Of a stretch of 64,000 bases of DNA, positions 35,651-44,064 are shown in pieces. Every line of letters begins with the position of its first letter. Position 1 is the first letter of the stretch. The translations under genes and the position numbers were made by a program. The notes under the pieces are model-generated. The model ran no database searches and was not told the origin of the DNA. It saw only the letters and a program-made list of their open reading frames with translations. The stretch is taken from positions 1 to 64,000 of the forward strand of contig WBOU01000013.1 of the NCBI GenBank assembly GCA_009268125.1, given 5' to 3'. Source of the DNA: Chloroflexia bacterium SDU3-3. Lineage in GTDB: Bacteria; Chloroflexota; Chloroflexia; Chloroflexales; Roseiflexaceae.

Positions 35651-35836
35651 CGTCTAGCCCCTCCCCGCCCTAGCCAGCCAACGCAGCCCATGCCGACAGC
35701 GACAGCATAGCCAGAGCGCGATGCATTGCCGTACCTGCCCCTCCACCTCTGCCGCCACGACGAAGCCGGGCGAAAGCGCGCAGCCACATACGGAAGCAGC
35801 GAAAAACGCGCAGTGCTAGCATAAAGGGCGACTCTA

Positions 35837-36643
35837 CTACCTGGCCGATCCAGTATGGGTTGGCGTGGCACCCGTTGAATCCCAGGTGCCTTGGGCATAG
35901 CGGTGGAGCCGCGCAACACCCAGGCCAGCCGGCTCGGTTGTACTGGAGAGCAGGATACCTGCATCTGGAGCATTGCCTGCGGCAAAGCCCTGCGTCGCAG
36001 GGTCGGTGGTGGTGAAGAAGACCTTACCAGTCATCGACCAATGGCCGGTAGTGTTTGGCCCATGGCCTGGCCGGATCCAATAGTCATTATTTGGGCCAAC
36101 GTTTGGTGTTATCGTACTAGCCCCATCGACCGCCCAGGCCTCCCAGTAGTGTGGGGTTGGCACGGGGCCAGCGAGATCGGCCCCAGTATCATCCTGGGCG
36201 CGGTAGGTGTTCTCTATCTCTTGCACGATCCAGCCATTTGCGCCGGTAGTGCTAAAGCCAACACGCCAGTCGAAGTGGCCATGGTCGTTCCAGGTTGGGC
36301 CAGCGTTGGTCGTCGAAGAGATCGAGACCCCGGTTAGAGCACCGACCGTAGACCCCACGATATTGCCGAGTGTCGTGCCGACGGGCCGTGCGATATCACC
36401 CACGGCCTCGCCAAAAGTCTTTCCGCCGATAAAGGTATCGGCGCTATCTTGCTCGATGCCGGGCGCGAGGCCGCCCACAGGGGCGGGGGCTGGGGATGAC
36501 GAGGCTATCGGGGGGGCATGCAAGGGCAGCTGCCCAAAGCTGTGATGCAGCTGTGGTGGGCTGCTTGGGGCAGTGTTAGCGCTAGCATCCTCATGATGCT
36601 GGATGGGAGTGCTCTCCTCCTGCTTGCGCGATAGTGATCGCAT
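35837..36643 (-). CDS. Protein with contractile-injection-cargo-like leader
   Basis: A 268-residue protein. Residues 1-70 are disordered and Pro/Ser/Gln-rich and hold HHSFGQLPLHAPP, like the [HF]xFxxxPxHxP leader of proteins linked to extracellular contractile injection systems (eCIS) and DUF4157 proteins. Residues 80-115 are glycine-rich and hydrophobic (GKTFGEAVGDIARPVGTTLG). The rest is Gly/Thr/Asn-rich beta, with PTWNDHGHFDWRVGFSTTG and HYWEAWAVDG. No eCIS sheath or tube genes are in the window. A secreted effector or surface protein is inferred. Confidence 0.55.
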   Translation of the reverse strand: MRSLSRKQEESTPIQHHEDASANTAPSSPPQLHHSFGQLPLHAPPIASSSPAPAPVGGLAPGIEQDSADTFIGGKTFGEAVGDIARPVGTTLGNIVGSTVGALTGVSISSTTNAGPTWNDHGHFDWRVGFSTTGANGWIVQEIENTYRAQDDTGADLAGPVPTPHYWEAWAVDGASTITPNVGPNNDYWIRPGHGPNTTGHWSMTGKVFFTTTDPATQGFAAGNAPDAGILLSSTTEPAGLGVARLHRYAQGTWDSTGATPTHTGSAR

Positions 36644-36785
36644 GCCTAATCCCCTTTCATGCGGTTCGACTCCATCAACGAATATTCAGGCCCCGCGAGT
36701 GCGCAGCACCTAGGGCGAGGGATACCTACATGTCAACAAAAACGCCACATCTTGGTGTTTTCGAGTAGCAAGCATTTGGGTGGCC

Positions 36786-38375
36786 TTAGCTCAGCGGCAG
36801 GTGTTTCCCACAGTGCCCAAGCACAATCACCCGATCTTTTGCATGCCAGGCAAAATGTGCTCGCCACGTTTGCGCGACGCTATCTTTTACCCCTAATTTG
36901 AGATGGGAAAGCATCACTATGGGCTGAGATTGGTAGGTGAAGGTTCGGTACTGCACAAGACGTGACGTATTGCGCACCGTATCAGATTCTTTTGCTGCAT
37001 AGCTCGACCCAAAAATCGCACGAGCTACATTGTCCCCCTGACCACTGTTGAGCGCTTCCCAATAATCAGTTGCGAGCTTCCAGAGCAACTGTAATACCTC
37101 TTCCGCCTGCCCAAACTGCACCGCGTCCCGGGCCGATTTGCACGCACTATCGAGCACCACTACGCGATCTGGGAATAGATTGCTGATGATATCTAACACA
37201 TCGGTCAGCAAAAGATCTCTATTCCAGGCCTTACTCAGCGCAGCTCTGAGGGGTGCAAGTGCCTCTTTTGTATCCAGACGCCGATTCCGGCTCAGTTGCG
37301 CTTGCTCAAGTCGTGTCTGAAGATGTCGTTTCGCTTCTCGTTCTACGAAAAGGGCTGTATCAAGATCTTCTTTTTGCTCTGTAAGTATCCCTATTTGGTC
37401 GTTCAGATCTTGTATTGCTCTCTTCGCGTTTCTCTCGATCTCTTCGATATATGTGAGAAGAAAATCGCTTTCAAGCGTATTTTTCCCATATTCTTCAAGC
37501 TGACGCCTGAGAGCAATTTCCCGCACATGCTCTGGAGTGATATGCTTGCGCATGTGCGGAAGATTCGTCCCATGCGTGAGAGTCTGCAATATGCGTCGCT
37601 CCGGCTTTTCACCAGCATTTTTTATTTCCGCAATATCCTCGGCAGAGAACCAACGGGTATTTGCAGGAACGTAATCTGCTACATTGCGATGGTAGGGCCA
37701 GACAATCTTTACCGCACCATCCCAGGTATTGTAGAACTGACCAAGGAGGCGGCTCGAATCATGATGATCAACACCCCGAGGAAGGACATATACATCGGCC
37801 AATGTGGCAACTTGGAGGAGCAAAAACTCATCATCCACCAGATAGTTACCATCTTTTGCCGCACTCACAATAAGGATTGGGTGGCGGCGATCCCGTGATT
37901 CAATCCGACGCCGCAAATCGGGAAACGTTTCTTGGCCTATCCTATGTACAAACAGGCCTGGCGTTGTTGGGATCGGTATAGAATTGTTCAGCATCTCATT
38001 CACAAACCATGGTCGGCTCGCCTCAATCGCCGCCGGCACTCGCGAACTGATCTCGCTGGTGGAGAGCAGTACCGAAACACGGATCAGCCCTTCCTCCACA
38101 AGCATACCAACCTCTGTTGACCATTGGCGACCTACAACCTTATCATCAGGATGGGTGTAGCGCATGGCCCAGCTTCCAATATCTTCCTGCCTCATATTTC
38201 CGTTACAGACGAGTTCTACCATATGCCGCCCATGGTAACGCGTCTCCGTTCGCAAGAGATCCTCAAGCTCAACACCGACATGGATCTTCTTCCGGAACCA
38301 ATAGGCAATGCTCTCAACTAATGACGGGATGGTTGTAGAGGACTCAAAGGTGATCGTAGTTGAATAGATAATCAT
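36786..38375 (-). CDS. Large unknown protein with coiled coil and RelE/ParE-like end
   Basis: A 529-residue protein with lower GC than neighbours. The N-terminal 250 residues are alpha/beta (PILIVSAAKDGNYLVDDEF; YNTWDGAVKIVWPYH). A coiled coil spans about 300-390 (EEIERNAKRAIQDLNDQIGI). The last 100 residues are beta-rich, ending WHAKDRVIVLGHCGKHLP, the kind of sequence seen at the end of small RelE/ParE/HigB-like toxin folds. I recognise this overall arrangement only vaguely from defence or conflict genes and give no name. GGGAGG before ATG 38375, and a minus-strand TATACT at 38426-38421. Confidence 0.6.
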   Translation of the reverse strand: MIIYSTTITFESSTTIPSLVESIAYWFRKKIHVGVELEDLLRTETRYHGRHMVELVCNGNMRQEDIGSWAMRYTHPDDKVVGRQWSTEVGMLVEEGLIRVSVLLSTSEISSRVPAAIEASRPWFVNEMLNNSIPIPTTPGLFVHRIGQETFPDLRRRIESRDRRHPILIVSAAKDGNYLVDDEFLLLQVATLADVYVLPRGVDHHDSSRLLGQFYNTWDGAVKIVWPYHRNVADYVPANTRWFSAEDIAEIKNAGEKPERRILQTLTHGTNLPHMRKHITPEHVREIALRRQLEEYGKNTLESDFLLTYIEEIERNAKRAIQDLNDQIGILTEQKEDLDTALFVEREAKRHLQTRLEQAQLSRNRRLDTKEALAPLRAALSKAWNRDLLLTDVLDIISNLFPDRVVVLDSACKSARDAVQFGQAEEVLQLLWKLATDYWEALNSGQGDNVARAIFGSSYAAKESDTVRNTSRLVQYRTFTYQSQPIVMLSHLKLGVKDSVAQTWRAHFAWHAKDRVIVLGHCGKHLPLS

Positions 38376-38859
38376 CGCGCCTCCCTGGTGTACATGTTGC
38401 GCTAAAATTCTTTACATCAGAGTATAGAAAAAGCGGCCCGCGTGTACGGGCACAGAATTAGTGCGTGTCTGTCTCAGAACGATATCAAGACCTTCTCACG
38501 GCTTGAGATCCACGATCGCCTGCCCCTAGGCCAGCATCGCGGTCATCGCTGTGGCCAAGTCCTGCTGCACCACGGTCTCAGCCTGCTGGCCCAAAAACGC
38601 CAGCTAGGCATTGATATTGAGGTGCTGCTGGGGCTCAACTGCGCACGCTGGCATATTGATCGTCTTCCGGCGAATCTCCTGGAGACTGCCGATCTGCGTG
38701 GCCAAACCTGCACGCGGCGTTGCGCGACGCGCATCGGGCGGGGCGGGCGGGTGTGGTAGAATCGCGCTTCCGCTGGGTGGGGCAGGCGGGCACAACGTGG
38801 TGGCCGCGAAGCCGTTTCGCGCCAGTGGGCAGCCCCCGAGGGAACGCCAAACATCCGGT
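38376..38859. other. Intergenic region, possible decayed gene
   Basis: About 480 bp. On the minus strand the pieces PACAVEPQQHLNIN, LAFLGQQAETVVQQDLATAM and GQAIVDLKP follow each other with stops between them, which may be a worn-out gene. On the plus strand no gene is supported. The promoter of the TRIC gene should be near 38760-38850. Confidence 0.4.
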
Positions 38860-39471
38860 ATGGACTTCTTCATCAAATGCATTGAGATCGTGGGCACGCT
38901 GGCCTTCGCCTGGTCGGGCATCATCGAGGCCCGCAAGAAGCAGATGGACCTGGTGGGACTCTACTCGGTGGCCATGATCACCGCCATCGGCGGCGGCACC
39001 GTGCGCGACATCCTGATCGACCAGTACCCGCTGTTCTGGATCGCCCAGCCCGAGTACCCCATGATGATCTTCATCCTGTGCCTGGTGGCCGCGCTGTTCC
39101 GCCAGCGCAGCTTCTCGCGGCCCTGGGCGCAGCGCGGCGTGCTCATCCTCGATGCGCTGGGCGTGGGGCTGTTCACCGCCACCGGCTGCTACCGCGCCTA
39201 CCAGGCGGGCACGGGGGTGTTCGTGGCCATCCTGATGGGCGTGGTCACGTGCGTGTTCGGCGGGGTGGTGCGCGACATCATCTGCAACGAGGTGCCGGTG
39301 GTGTTCCAGCGCTCCGAGCTGTACGCCACCTGCTCGTTCATCGGCGGGGCGCTGTACATGGGCGTCATCCTGCTGGGCGGCGACCCCATGGCGGCCACGC
39401 TGGGTTGCATCCTCACGGTCACGGCGCTGCGGATCGCGGCCATGCGCTACCGCCTGACGCTGCCGATCTAG
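38860..39471 (+). CDS. TRIC-family cation channel (YadS/YicG-like)
   Basis: A 203-residue membrane protein of the trimeric intracellular cation channel family (UPF0126). Seven helices are expected, and the two repeats each carry a glycine-rich motif: AIGGGTVRDILI (46-57) and VFGGVVRDIICNE. This GGGxxRD pattern lines the pore of prokaryotic TRIC channels. It conducts monovalent cations in homologues. The ATG 38860 was chosen because the long upstream extension is proline/arginine-rich and crosses the preceding repeat-like stretch. Monocistronic. Confidence 0.88.
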   Translation: MDFFIKCIEIVGTLAFAWSGIIEARKKQMDLVGLYSVAMITAIGGGTVRDILIDQYPLFWIAQPEYPMMIFILCLVAALFRQRSFSRPWAQRGVLILDALGVGLFTATGCYRAYQAGTGVFVAILMGVVTCVFGGVVRDIICNEVPVVFQRSELYATCSFIGGALYMGVILLGGDPMAATLGCILTVTALRIAAMRYRLTLPI

Positions 39472-39653
39472 CCGAGCAATGGCTTTCTCATGACTATTCT
39501 GCAACATGGAACTCGTAGCCCCCGTTGGGCCAATTGTGAGCAATGCTTGCTGTGCTAGCCGGTCGGCCCGACCTCAGTGCCATATCCCCCATGGTGGTTC
39601 CGCCTAGTTGGTTGGTGGATGCCCTGCGTGGGCGGTACCTAGGGGGGCCTGCC

Positions 39654-40020
39654 CTCAACAGGTGTCACTTTTCCCGTCGGCGCTGGGCGTTTTTTCATTC
39701 GGCGATGGCATTGGTCGATGTTTGGTGGGTGGATGCCCTGCGCGGGCAGCGCCTAGGGGCCTGCCCCTAGGAACCCCGCGAGGGGGTGTCACCCCCTTCG
39801 AAACCCCCAATTTTGGGCGTTCCGATGCCGTTTCCTGGCGGCGGGCATTCGTGCATATAGCCATCAAGACTCTCGCGGCGCCTTCGCCGCATGGGCCAGG
39901 TGGGCTGGCATGCCACGATCATGGTTTGGTACATGGTTCATGGTCGGCAGGGCTTGGCACGCATAATAATGCGTTTCGCCGCTTCCAAATGAGCCACCTA
40001 GAAAAGTGACATCATGTGCG
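39654..40020. mobile_element. MITE-like element, copy D
   Basis: About 367 bp between CTCAACAGGTGTCAC and GTGACATCATGTGCG, imperfect versions of the 15-bp terminal repeats. The interior (CCCGTCGGCGCTGGGCG; GCGGCGCCTTCGCCGCATGG) matches copy A in reverse orientation. Confidence 0.65.
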
Positions 40021-40054
40021 GGGGCCTGCCCCTAGGAACCCCGTGCGGGGGTAT

Positions 40055-40140
40055 CGATCTCACATAGGATCGCATTTTGCGGGTTTCCCACAACCTTTTG
40101 GAAACTATGCGCGATCGGTTGTGGATGATGCTGCATTGCG
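40055..40140. repeat. Degenerate copy of the MITE-like family
   Basis: CTCACATAGGATCGCATTTT, then GGGTTTCCCACAACCTTTTGG, aligns with the left part of copy C at 1575-1640. The other end is lost. Confidence 0.4.
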
Positions 40141-40183
40141 ATCATCGCCCCCAACCCGATGCCCGCAATGATCCGCAGTGGGT

Positions 40184-40276
40184 GTAGGGGCGGGCGCCGG
40201 ATGCATCACCGTCATCGCAACCCTCTTCGATGTGCGCAATGGATGCGGTGCGGGCGGGCACGAGGCCCGTCCCTAC
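40184..40276. repeat. Small GTAGGGGCGGGC inverted-repeat element
   Basis: GTAGGGGCGGGC at the left and GCCCGTCCCTAC at the right bound 93 bp. The right part, GCGGGCGGGCACGAGGCCCG, recurs at 9798-9823. Confidence 0.45.
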
Positions 40277-40354
40277 CTCACGGATCGCATCACACAGGCC
40301 CAGCGGCAGCAGGGGACAGGTAAGATCCTGTGTCCCGCTTGCCCATTCTGCCCT

Positions 40355-40392
40355 GCCCCCCTTTGTGTCTTCGTGCCTTTGTGGTAAATCGG
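40355..40392. repeat. CCACGAAG-type dispersed repeat (inverted)
   Basis: TTTGTGTCTTCGTGCCTTTGTGGT, the complement of the ACCACAAAGGCACGAAGAC form of the family. Confidence 0.6.
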
Positions 40393-40501
40393 TTCGTTTA
40401 TCTGGAAAGCATAGCCCCGTGCCAACCCGCCCGCAGCCCGATGCCACGCGGCCCAGCGCCGCTATACTTGAGACATCCGCCCGAATGTTTGGAGAAAGCC
40501 T

Positions 40502-41239
40502 ATGCGCGCGTTCTTCCGCGCCGACGAGCAGCACGCGTACCCGTCCGCCAGCTTCGCCAGCGCCGCCGAGGGCTTCCGCGATCTGGGCTGGGAGTGCCTG
40601 CGCTACCAGGATGTGCGCAACATCCTGCCCCAGCTTGAGCGCGAGGATGTGGTCGTCGACTTCATCGACGAGACCTGCGCGGCGCTGCGCCACCTGGGCA
40701 TCGCCCCGCCGAGCCTGCCCACCTACCCCGACGCACTGCGGCATCTGCTGGGCCGCAAGATCTGGGCATCCAGCATCAACGCGGTGGCCGCGCAGCCCGA
40801 CATGTGGCCGGTGTTCGTGAAGCCGCGCGACGATGCCAAGACCTTCACGGGCGTGCTGGTGCGCGGCCCGCGCGACCTGGTGGGCTGCGGCAGCCAGGGG
40901 GCAGACACGCCGGTGTGGTGCTCGGAGCCGGTGCGCATGCTGGCCGAGTGGCGCTGCTTTGTGCGCTACGGGCAGGTGCTGGATGTGCGGCCCTACCGTG
41001 GCGACTGGCGGCTGCACTTCGACCCCGCCGTGATCGAGCAGGCCGTGGCGGCGTGGCATGGCCAGCCCAGGGGCGGCGCGCTCGACTTCGCGCTCGACGA
41101 GCGCGGGCGCACCCTGCTGATCGAGGCCAACGACGGCTTCGCGCTCGGCTCCTACGGGCTGCGGCCCCGCGACTACGCGCGGCTGCTGGCGGCGCGCTGG
41201 GCCGAGCTGACGGGCACGCCCGACAGCTGCGATTTCTAG
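40502..41239 (+). CDS. ATP-grasp domain protein
   Basis: A 245-residue ATP-grasp enzyme of the compact R2K-like type. VFVKPRDDAKTFTGVLVRG (105-123) holds the ATP-binding lysine, EWRCFVRYGQVLDVRPYRGDW the middle strand region, and TLLIEANDGFALGSYG the C-terminal metal-binding segment with Glu and Asn. These proteins ligate a carboxylate to an amine or modify a protein, and their substrates are mostly unknown. The next gene is 58 nt downstream on the same strand. Confidence 0.75.
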   Translation: MRAFFRADEQHAYPSASFASAAEGFRDLGWECLRYQDVRNILPQLEREDVVVDFIDETCAALRHLGIAPPSLPTYPDALRHLLGRKIWASSINAVAAQPDMWPVFVKPRDDAKTFTGVLVRGPRDLVGCGSQGADTPVWCSEPVRMLAEWRCFVRYGQVLDVRPYRGDWRLHFDPAVIEQAVAAWHGQPRGGALDFALDERGRTLLIEANDGFALGSYGLRPRDYARLLAARWAELTGTPDSCDF

Positions 41240-41297
41240 CGTGGGTGTGCGGTATACTATGCGCGGATTATCGTGTGAATGAGAGTACCTTTTTCGT

Positions 41298-42029
41298 ATG
41301 AGCATTGTGTTTCTCGATCTTGAGTGGGGCCAGATCTACGGCACCGCCGGGCGCGAGTTCTTCCCCACCGAGATCGGCATGGTGATCGCCCACGGCGAGG
41401 CGGGCGCGCCGACCTTCGTCAGCCGCAAGATCGCCCTCGACATCGACCTGGTCATCCGCAGAAACCGCGTGGACGGCGCGGGCAAGACCATCGGCTACAG
41501 CGAGAGCGTGGTGAACCTGGCTAGAGATGAGCATCAGAAGCCCTTCGACAGCCGGTTCCGCCTGGGCAAGCAGGACAGGCAGCGCATCCACACGCTCTAT
41601 CGCGCCGCGCTAGACGAGCTGCGTGGCGCGGTCAATGCGGTTGTGGCGGCTGAACGGGTGCAGCACACCATTCTGTTTGGCGGCAGGAACGATATCAAGC
41701 TGCTGAACCAGGCCCGTGTCGACACCATCCGGCTGAACATCAGCGATCTCCAGCGCATCCTCCAGCGCGAGGTGGGCTACGTGTTCTCGCTCGACAAGAT
41801 CTCGGGCGTGCTGGGCTTCCGCAGCAACGGGGCGCAGTTTGGCACGGCCAACTTCCGCTACGCGGTGCCGCGCGAGCACCGCCACATCATCAAGCCGCAC
41901 CGCGCGCTGGGCGACGCCTGCCGGATCTTCGCGATCTTCCAGGAGTACCGCCGCGCCCACCCCTATGTGATCGAGCAGTGCCAGCGCTACCTGGCGCAGC
42001 AGGCCAGCGCGGCGGAGGCCAAGGCATGA
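41298..42029 (+). CDS. Predicted DEDDh 3'-5' exonuclease-like protein
   Basis: A 243-residue protein with an exonuclease (RNase H-like) layout. Strand 1 carries FLDLEWG (Asp and Glu of ExoI), FFPTEIGMVIA follows as the next strand, GGRNDIKLLN (Asp of ExoII) is in the middle and HRALGDACRIFAIF (His and Asp of ExoIII) ends the core. It is not close to DnaQ or RNase T. A role in RNA or DNA trimming is inferred. A TATACT lies at 41253-41258. Its stop overlaps the start of the GNAT gene by ATGA. Confidence 0.7.
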   Translation: MSIVFLDLEWGQIYGTAGREFFPTEIGMVIAHGEAGAPTFVSRKIALDIDLVIRRNRVDGAGKTIGYSESVVNLARDEHQKPFDSRFRLGKQDRQRIHTLYRAALDELRGAVNAVVAAERVQHTILFGGRNDIKLLNQARVDTIRLNISDLQRILQREVGYVFSLDKISGVLGFRSNGAQFGTANFRYAVPREHRHIIKPHRALGDACRIFAIFQEYRRAHPYVIEQCQRYLAQQASAAEAKA

Positions 42030-42538
42030 GCAAGGCGCTCTGCATCCGCCCCGCGCTGCTGCCCGATCTGGCCGCGCTGTGCCGCGTGCGCTACGCCGAG
42101 ATGCCTGGGATCCACGCCGACCGCATCCTGGCCAGCGATGGTGTGGCCTCAGCCTACCTGGTGGCCGCGCGCGGGCAGGATATCGTCGGCTTCGGCGTGC
42201 TGCAGATCGAGCGGCCCGAGCGCTGGGACGACCCGCACGGCCAGTTTCCCATGGTCATCGACCTGTTTGTGGATGCGGCCCAGCGCGGCCAGGGCTATGG
42301 CCGCGCCCTGCTGGGGGCCATGGAGCAGCTGGCCGCCGCCTGCGGCAAGGCCGCGCTGCACCTGAGCGTGGAGCCGCTGGAGAACCCGCGCGCGCTAGCG
42401 CTCTACCGCCGCCTGGGCTATGCGCCGCTTCAGGATGCGCCCTACCACAGCCAGTGGCGCTTCACCGACTCGCAGGGCGTGGAGCACTCCGGCGCGGAGT
42501 GGGTGATCGACATGCGCAAGCCGCTGGATAAAAGTTAG
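42026..42538 (+). CDS. GNAT-family N-acetyltransferase
   Basis: A 170-residue acetyltransferase. DLFVDAAQRGQGYGRALLGAM (about 77-97) is the acetyl-CoA pyrophosphate-binding motif A (Q/RxxGxG/A), and ENPRALALYRRLGYAP is the C-terminal motif. The start overlaps the exonuclease stop by 4 nt, so these two genes are translationally coupled. The acceptor is unknown. Confidence 0.8.
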   Translation: MSKALCIRPALLPDLAALCRVRYAEMPGIHADRILASDGVASAYLVAARGQDIVGFGVLQIERPERWDDPHGQFPMVIDLFVDAAQRGQGYGRALLGAMEQLAAACGKAALHLSVEPLENPRALALYRRLGYAPLQDAPYHSQWRFTDSQGVEHSGAEWVIDMRKPLDKS

Positions 42539-42637
42539 GCAATATGAGCACACCAGATATCTACCAGCCGACCTTTGTGCAAACACGGAGAGGCCGAGCT
42601 AGCAACGACTGCGCCATCGGCGTGCATGGCCGAAGCC

Positions 42638-42905
42638 TTCACATGGTGTCACTTTCTTGGGTGAGGCCTCTGGATGCGGCAAATGGATCAAAACCGTGTA
42701 CCGGGGCATACCCATCGTATCGCTGACGCAAACCATGGTGCCCATGAGAACTGCGCCCATGTCGCCTGCGATCATACCGCACAGGGCATGCACCACCATC
42801 CAAGCACGACCACTATCGACGCAGGCGCGCCCAGGCCGATCCGACGACAACGCGCCATTTCACCAAAAATGTCTTGGATCACCCGACAACGTGACACCTG
42901 CTGAG
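42638..42905. mobile_element. MITE-like element, copy F
   Basis: About 268 bp between TTCACATGGTGTCAC and GTGACACCTGCTGAG. The interior differs from copies A and D. The gap 42539-42996 holds no gene otherwise, and 42906-42996 should carry the promoter of the SDR gene. Confidence 0.55.
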
Positions 42906-42996
42906 GCCAGAAGCCCCCGCGCACAGCCATGTGACCCTACCTGACACGCCGCCCGCGTACAATGGGCCTCTCATCCTATGCTGTGAAGGAGGCGCT

Positions 42997-43911
42997 ATGC
43001 AGAGCACGCTTGCGGGCAAGGTGGCACTGGTGGCCGGGGGCACGCGCGGGGCCGGGCGCGGCATCGCGGTGGAGCTGGGCGCGGCGGGCGCGACCGTGTA
43101 TGTGACCGGCAGGAGCACCCGCGCCGCCCGATCGGAGTACGACCGCCCCGAGACGATCGAGGAGACGGCGGAGCTGGTAGCGCAGGCGGGCGGCACTGGC
43201 ATCGCCGTGCAAGTCGACCACCTGGACCCCGAGCAGGTGCGGCGGCTGATCGAGCGCATCGACGCCGAGCAGGGGCGGCTCGACCTGCTGGTGAACGATA
43301 TCTGGGGCGGCGAGCTGCTATTCGAGTGGGACAAGCCGCTCTGGGAGCACTCGCTAGAGCGCGGGCTGCGCCTGCTGCACCTGGCCGTGGACACCCACCT
43401 GATCACCAGCCACTTCGCGCTGCCGCTGCTGCTGCGCCGTCCCGGCGGCCTGGTGGTGGAGATGACGGACGGCACCGCCGAGTACAACGCCAGCACCTAC
43501 CGCGTGTCGGCCTTCTACGACCTAGCCAAGGCGGCGGTGCTGCGCCTGGCATGGGCGCAGGCCCAGGAGCTTGGCCCGCGCGGCGCGACGGCCCTGGCCC
43601 TGACGCCCGGCTGGATGCGCTCGGAGATCATGCTGGAGACCTTCGGCGTGACCGAGGAGCGCTGGCGCGACGCGACGGTGGGCGAGCCGCACTTCGCCAT
43701 CTCCGAGACCACGCGCTATGTGGGCCGCGCCGTGGCCGCCCTGGCCGCCGACCCCGAGGTGGCGCGCTGGAACGGCCAGTCGCTCTCCAGCGGGCAGCTG
43801 GCCCAGGTCTACGGCTTTACGGACCTGGATGGGTCGCGCCCCGACGCCTGGCGCTACCTCGTCGAGGTGCAGGACGCGGGCCGGCCCGCCGACACCACCG
43901 GCTACCGCTAG
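42997..43911 (+). CDS. Short-chain dehydrogenase/reductase
   Basis: A 304-residue SDR. The cofactor motif is GGTRGAGRGIA (14-24), a TGxxxGxG variant, followed by VTGRSTR, which favours NADP. LVNDIWGGE replaces the usual NNAG. The catalytic region has Tyr in YRVSAFYDLAKAAVLRLA, where YDLAK reads as YxxxK. LTPGWMRSEIML follows. The C-terminal 60 residues extend beyond the classical length and lean toward the family annotated SDR family NAD(P)-dependent oxidoreductase. A GAAGGAGG site precedes ATG 42997; the frame is open further upstream but lacks such a site. Confidence 0.82.
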   Translation: MQSTLAGKVALVAGGTRGAGRGIAVELGAAGATVYVTGRSTRAARSEYDRPETIEETAELVAQAGGTGIAVQVDHLDPEQVRRLIERIDAEQGRLDLLVNDIWGGELLFEWDKPLWEHSLERGLRLLHLAVDTHLITSHFALPLLLRRPGGLVVEMTDGTAEYNASTYRVSAFYDLAKAAVLRLAWAQAQELGPRGATALALTPGWMRSEIMLETFGVTEERWRDATVGEPHFAISETTRYVGRAVAALAADPEVARWNGQSLSSGQLAQVYGFTDLDGSRPDAWRYLVEVQDAGRPADTTGYR

Positions 43912-44064
43912 CCGCGTAGGCCAGCCGAGCACGGGCGGCGCGGCTGGCCCAAATGTATCCCCGAATCTCCTCGCACATGCCGTTGAATGAGTCACTCACA
44001 CCCCCCAACACACCCCGCCTGTGTCGCCATATCTCAATACCCATATCAAGGAGGAGAGAAGACG

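Larger units (their letters stand above)
39472..40501. other. Gene-free repeat region
   Basis: About 1 kb without a gene: MITE-like copy D (39654-40020) inside flanks of the same family, a worn copy at 40055-40140, a small 93-bp inverted-repeat element (40184-40276), and a CCACGAAG-type repeat (40355-40392). A TATACT at about 40462 may serve the ATP-grasp gene. Confidence 0.6.

Noticed and set aside
34717-38375. Considered a prophage or complete eCIS locus
   Set aside because: No capsid, tail, sheath, integrase or AAA gene is present; only a leader similarity in one protein.
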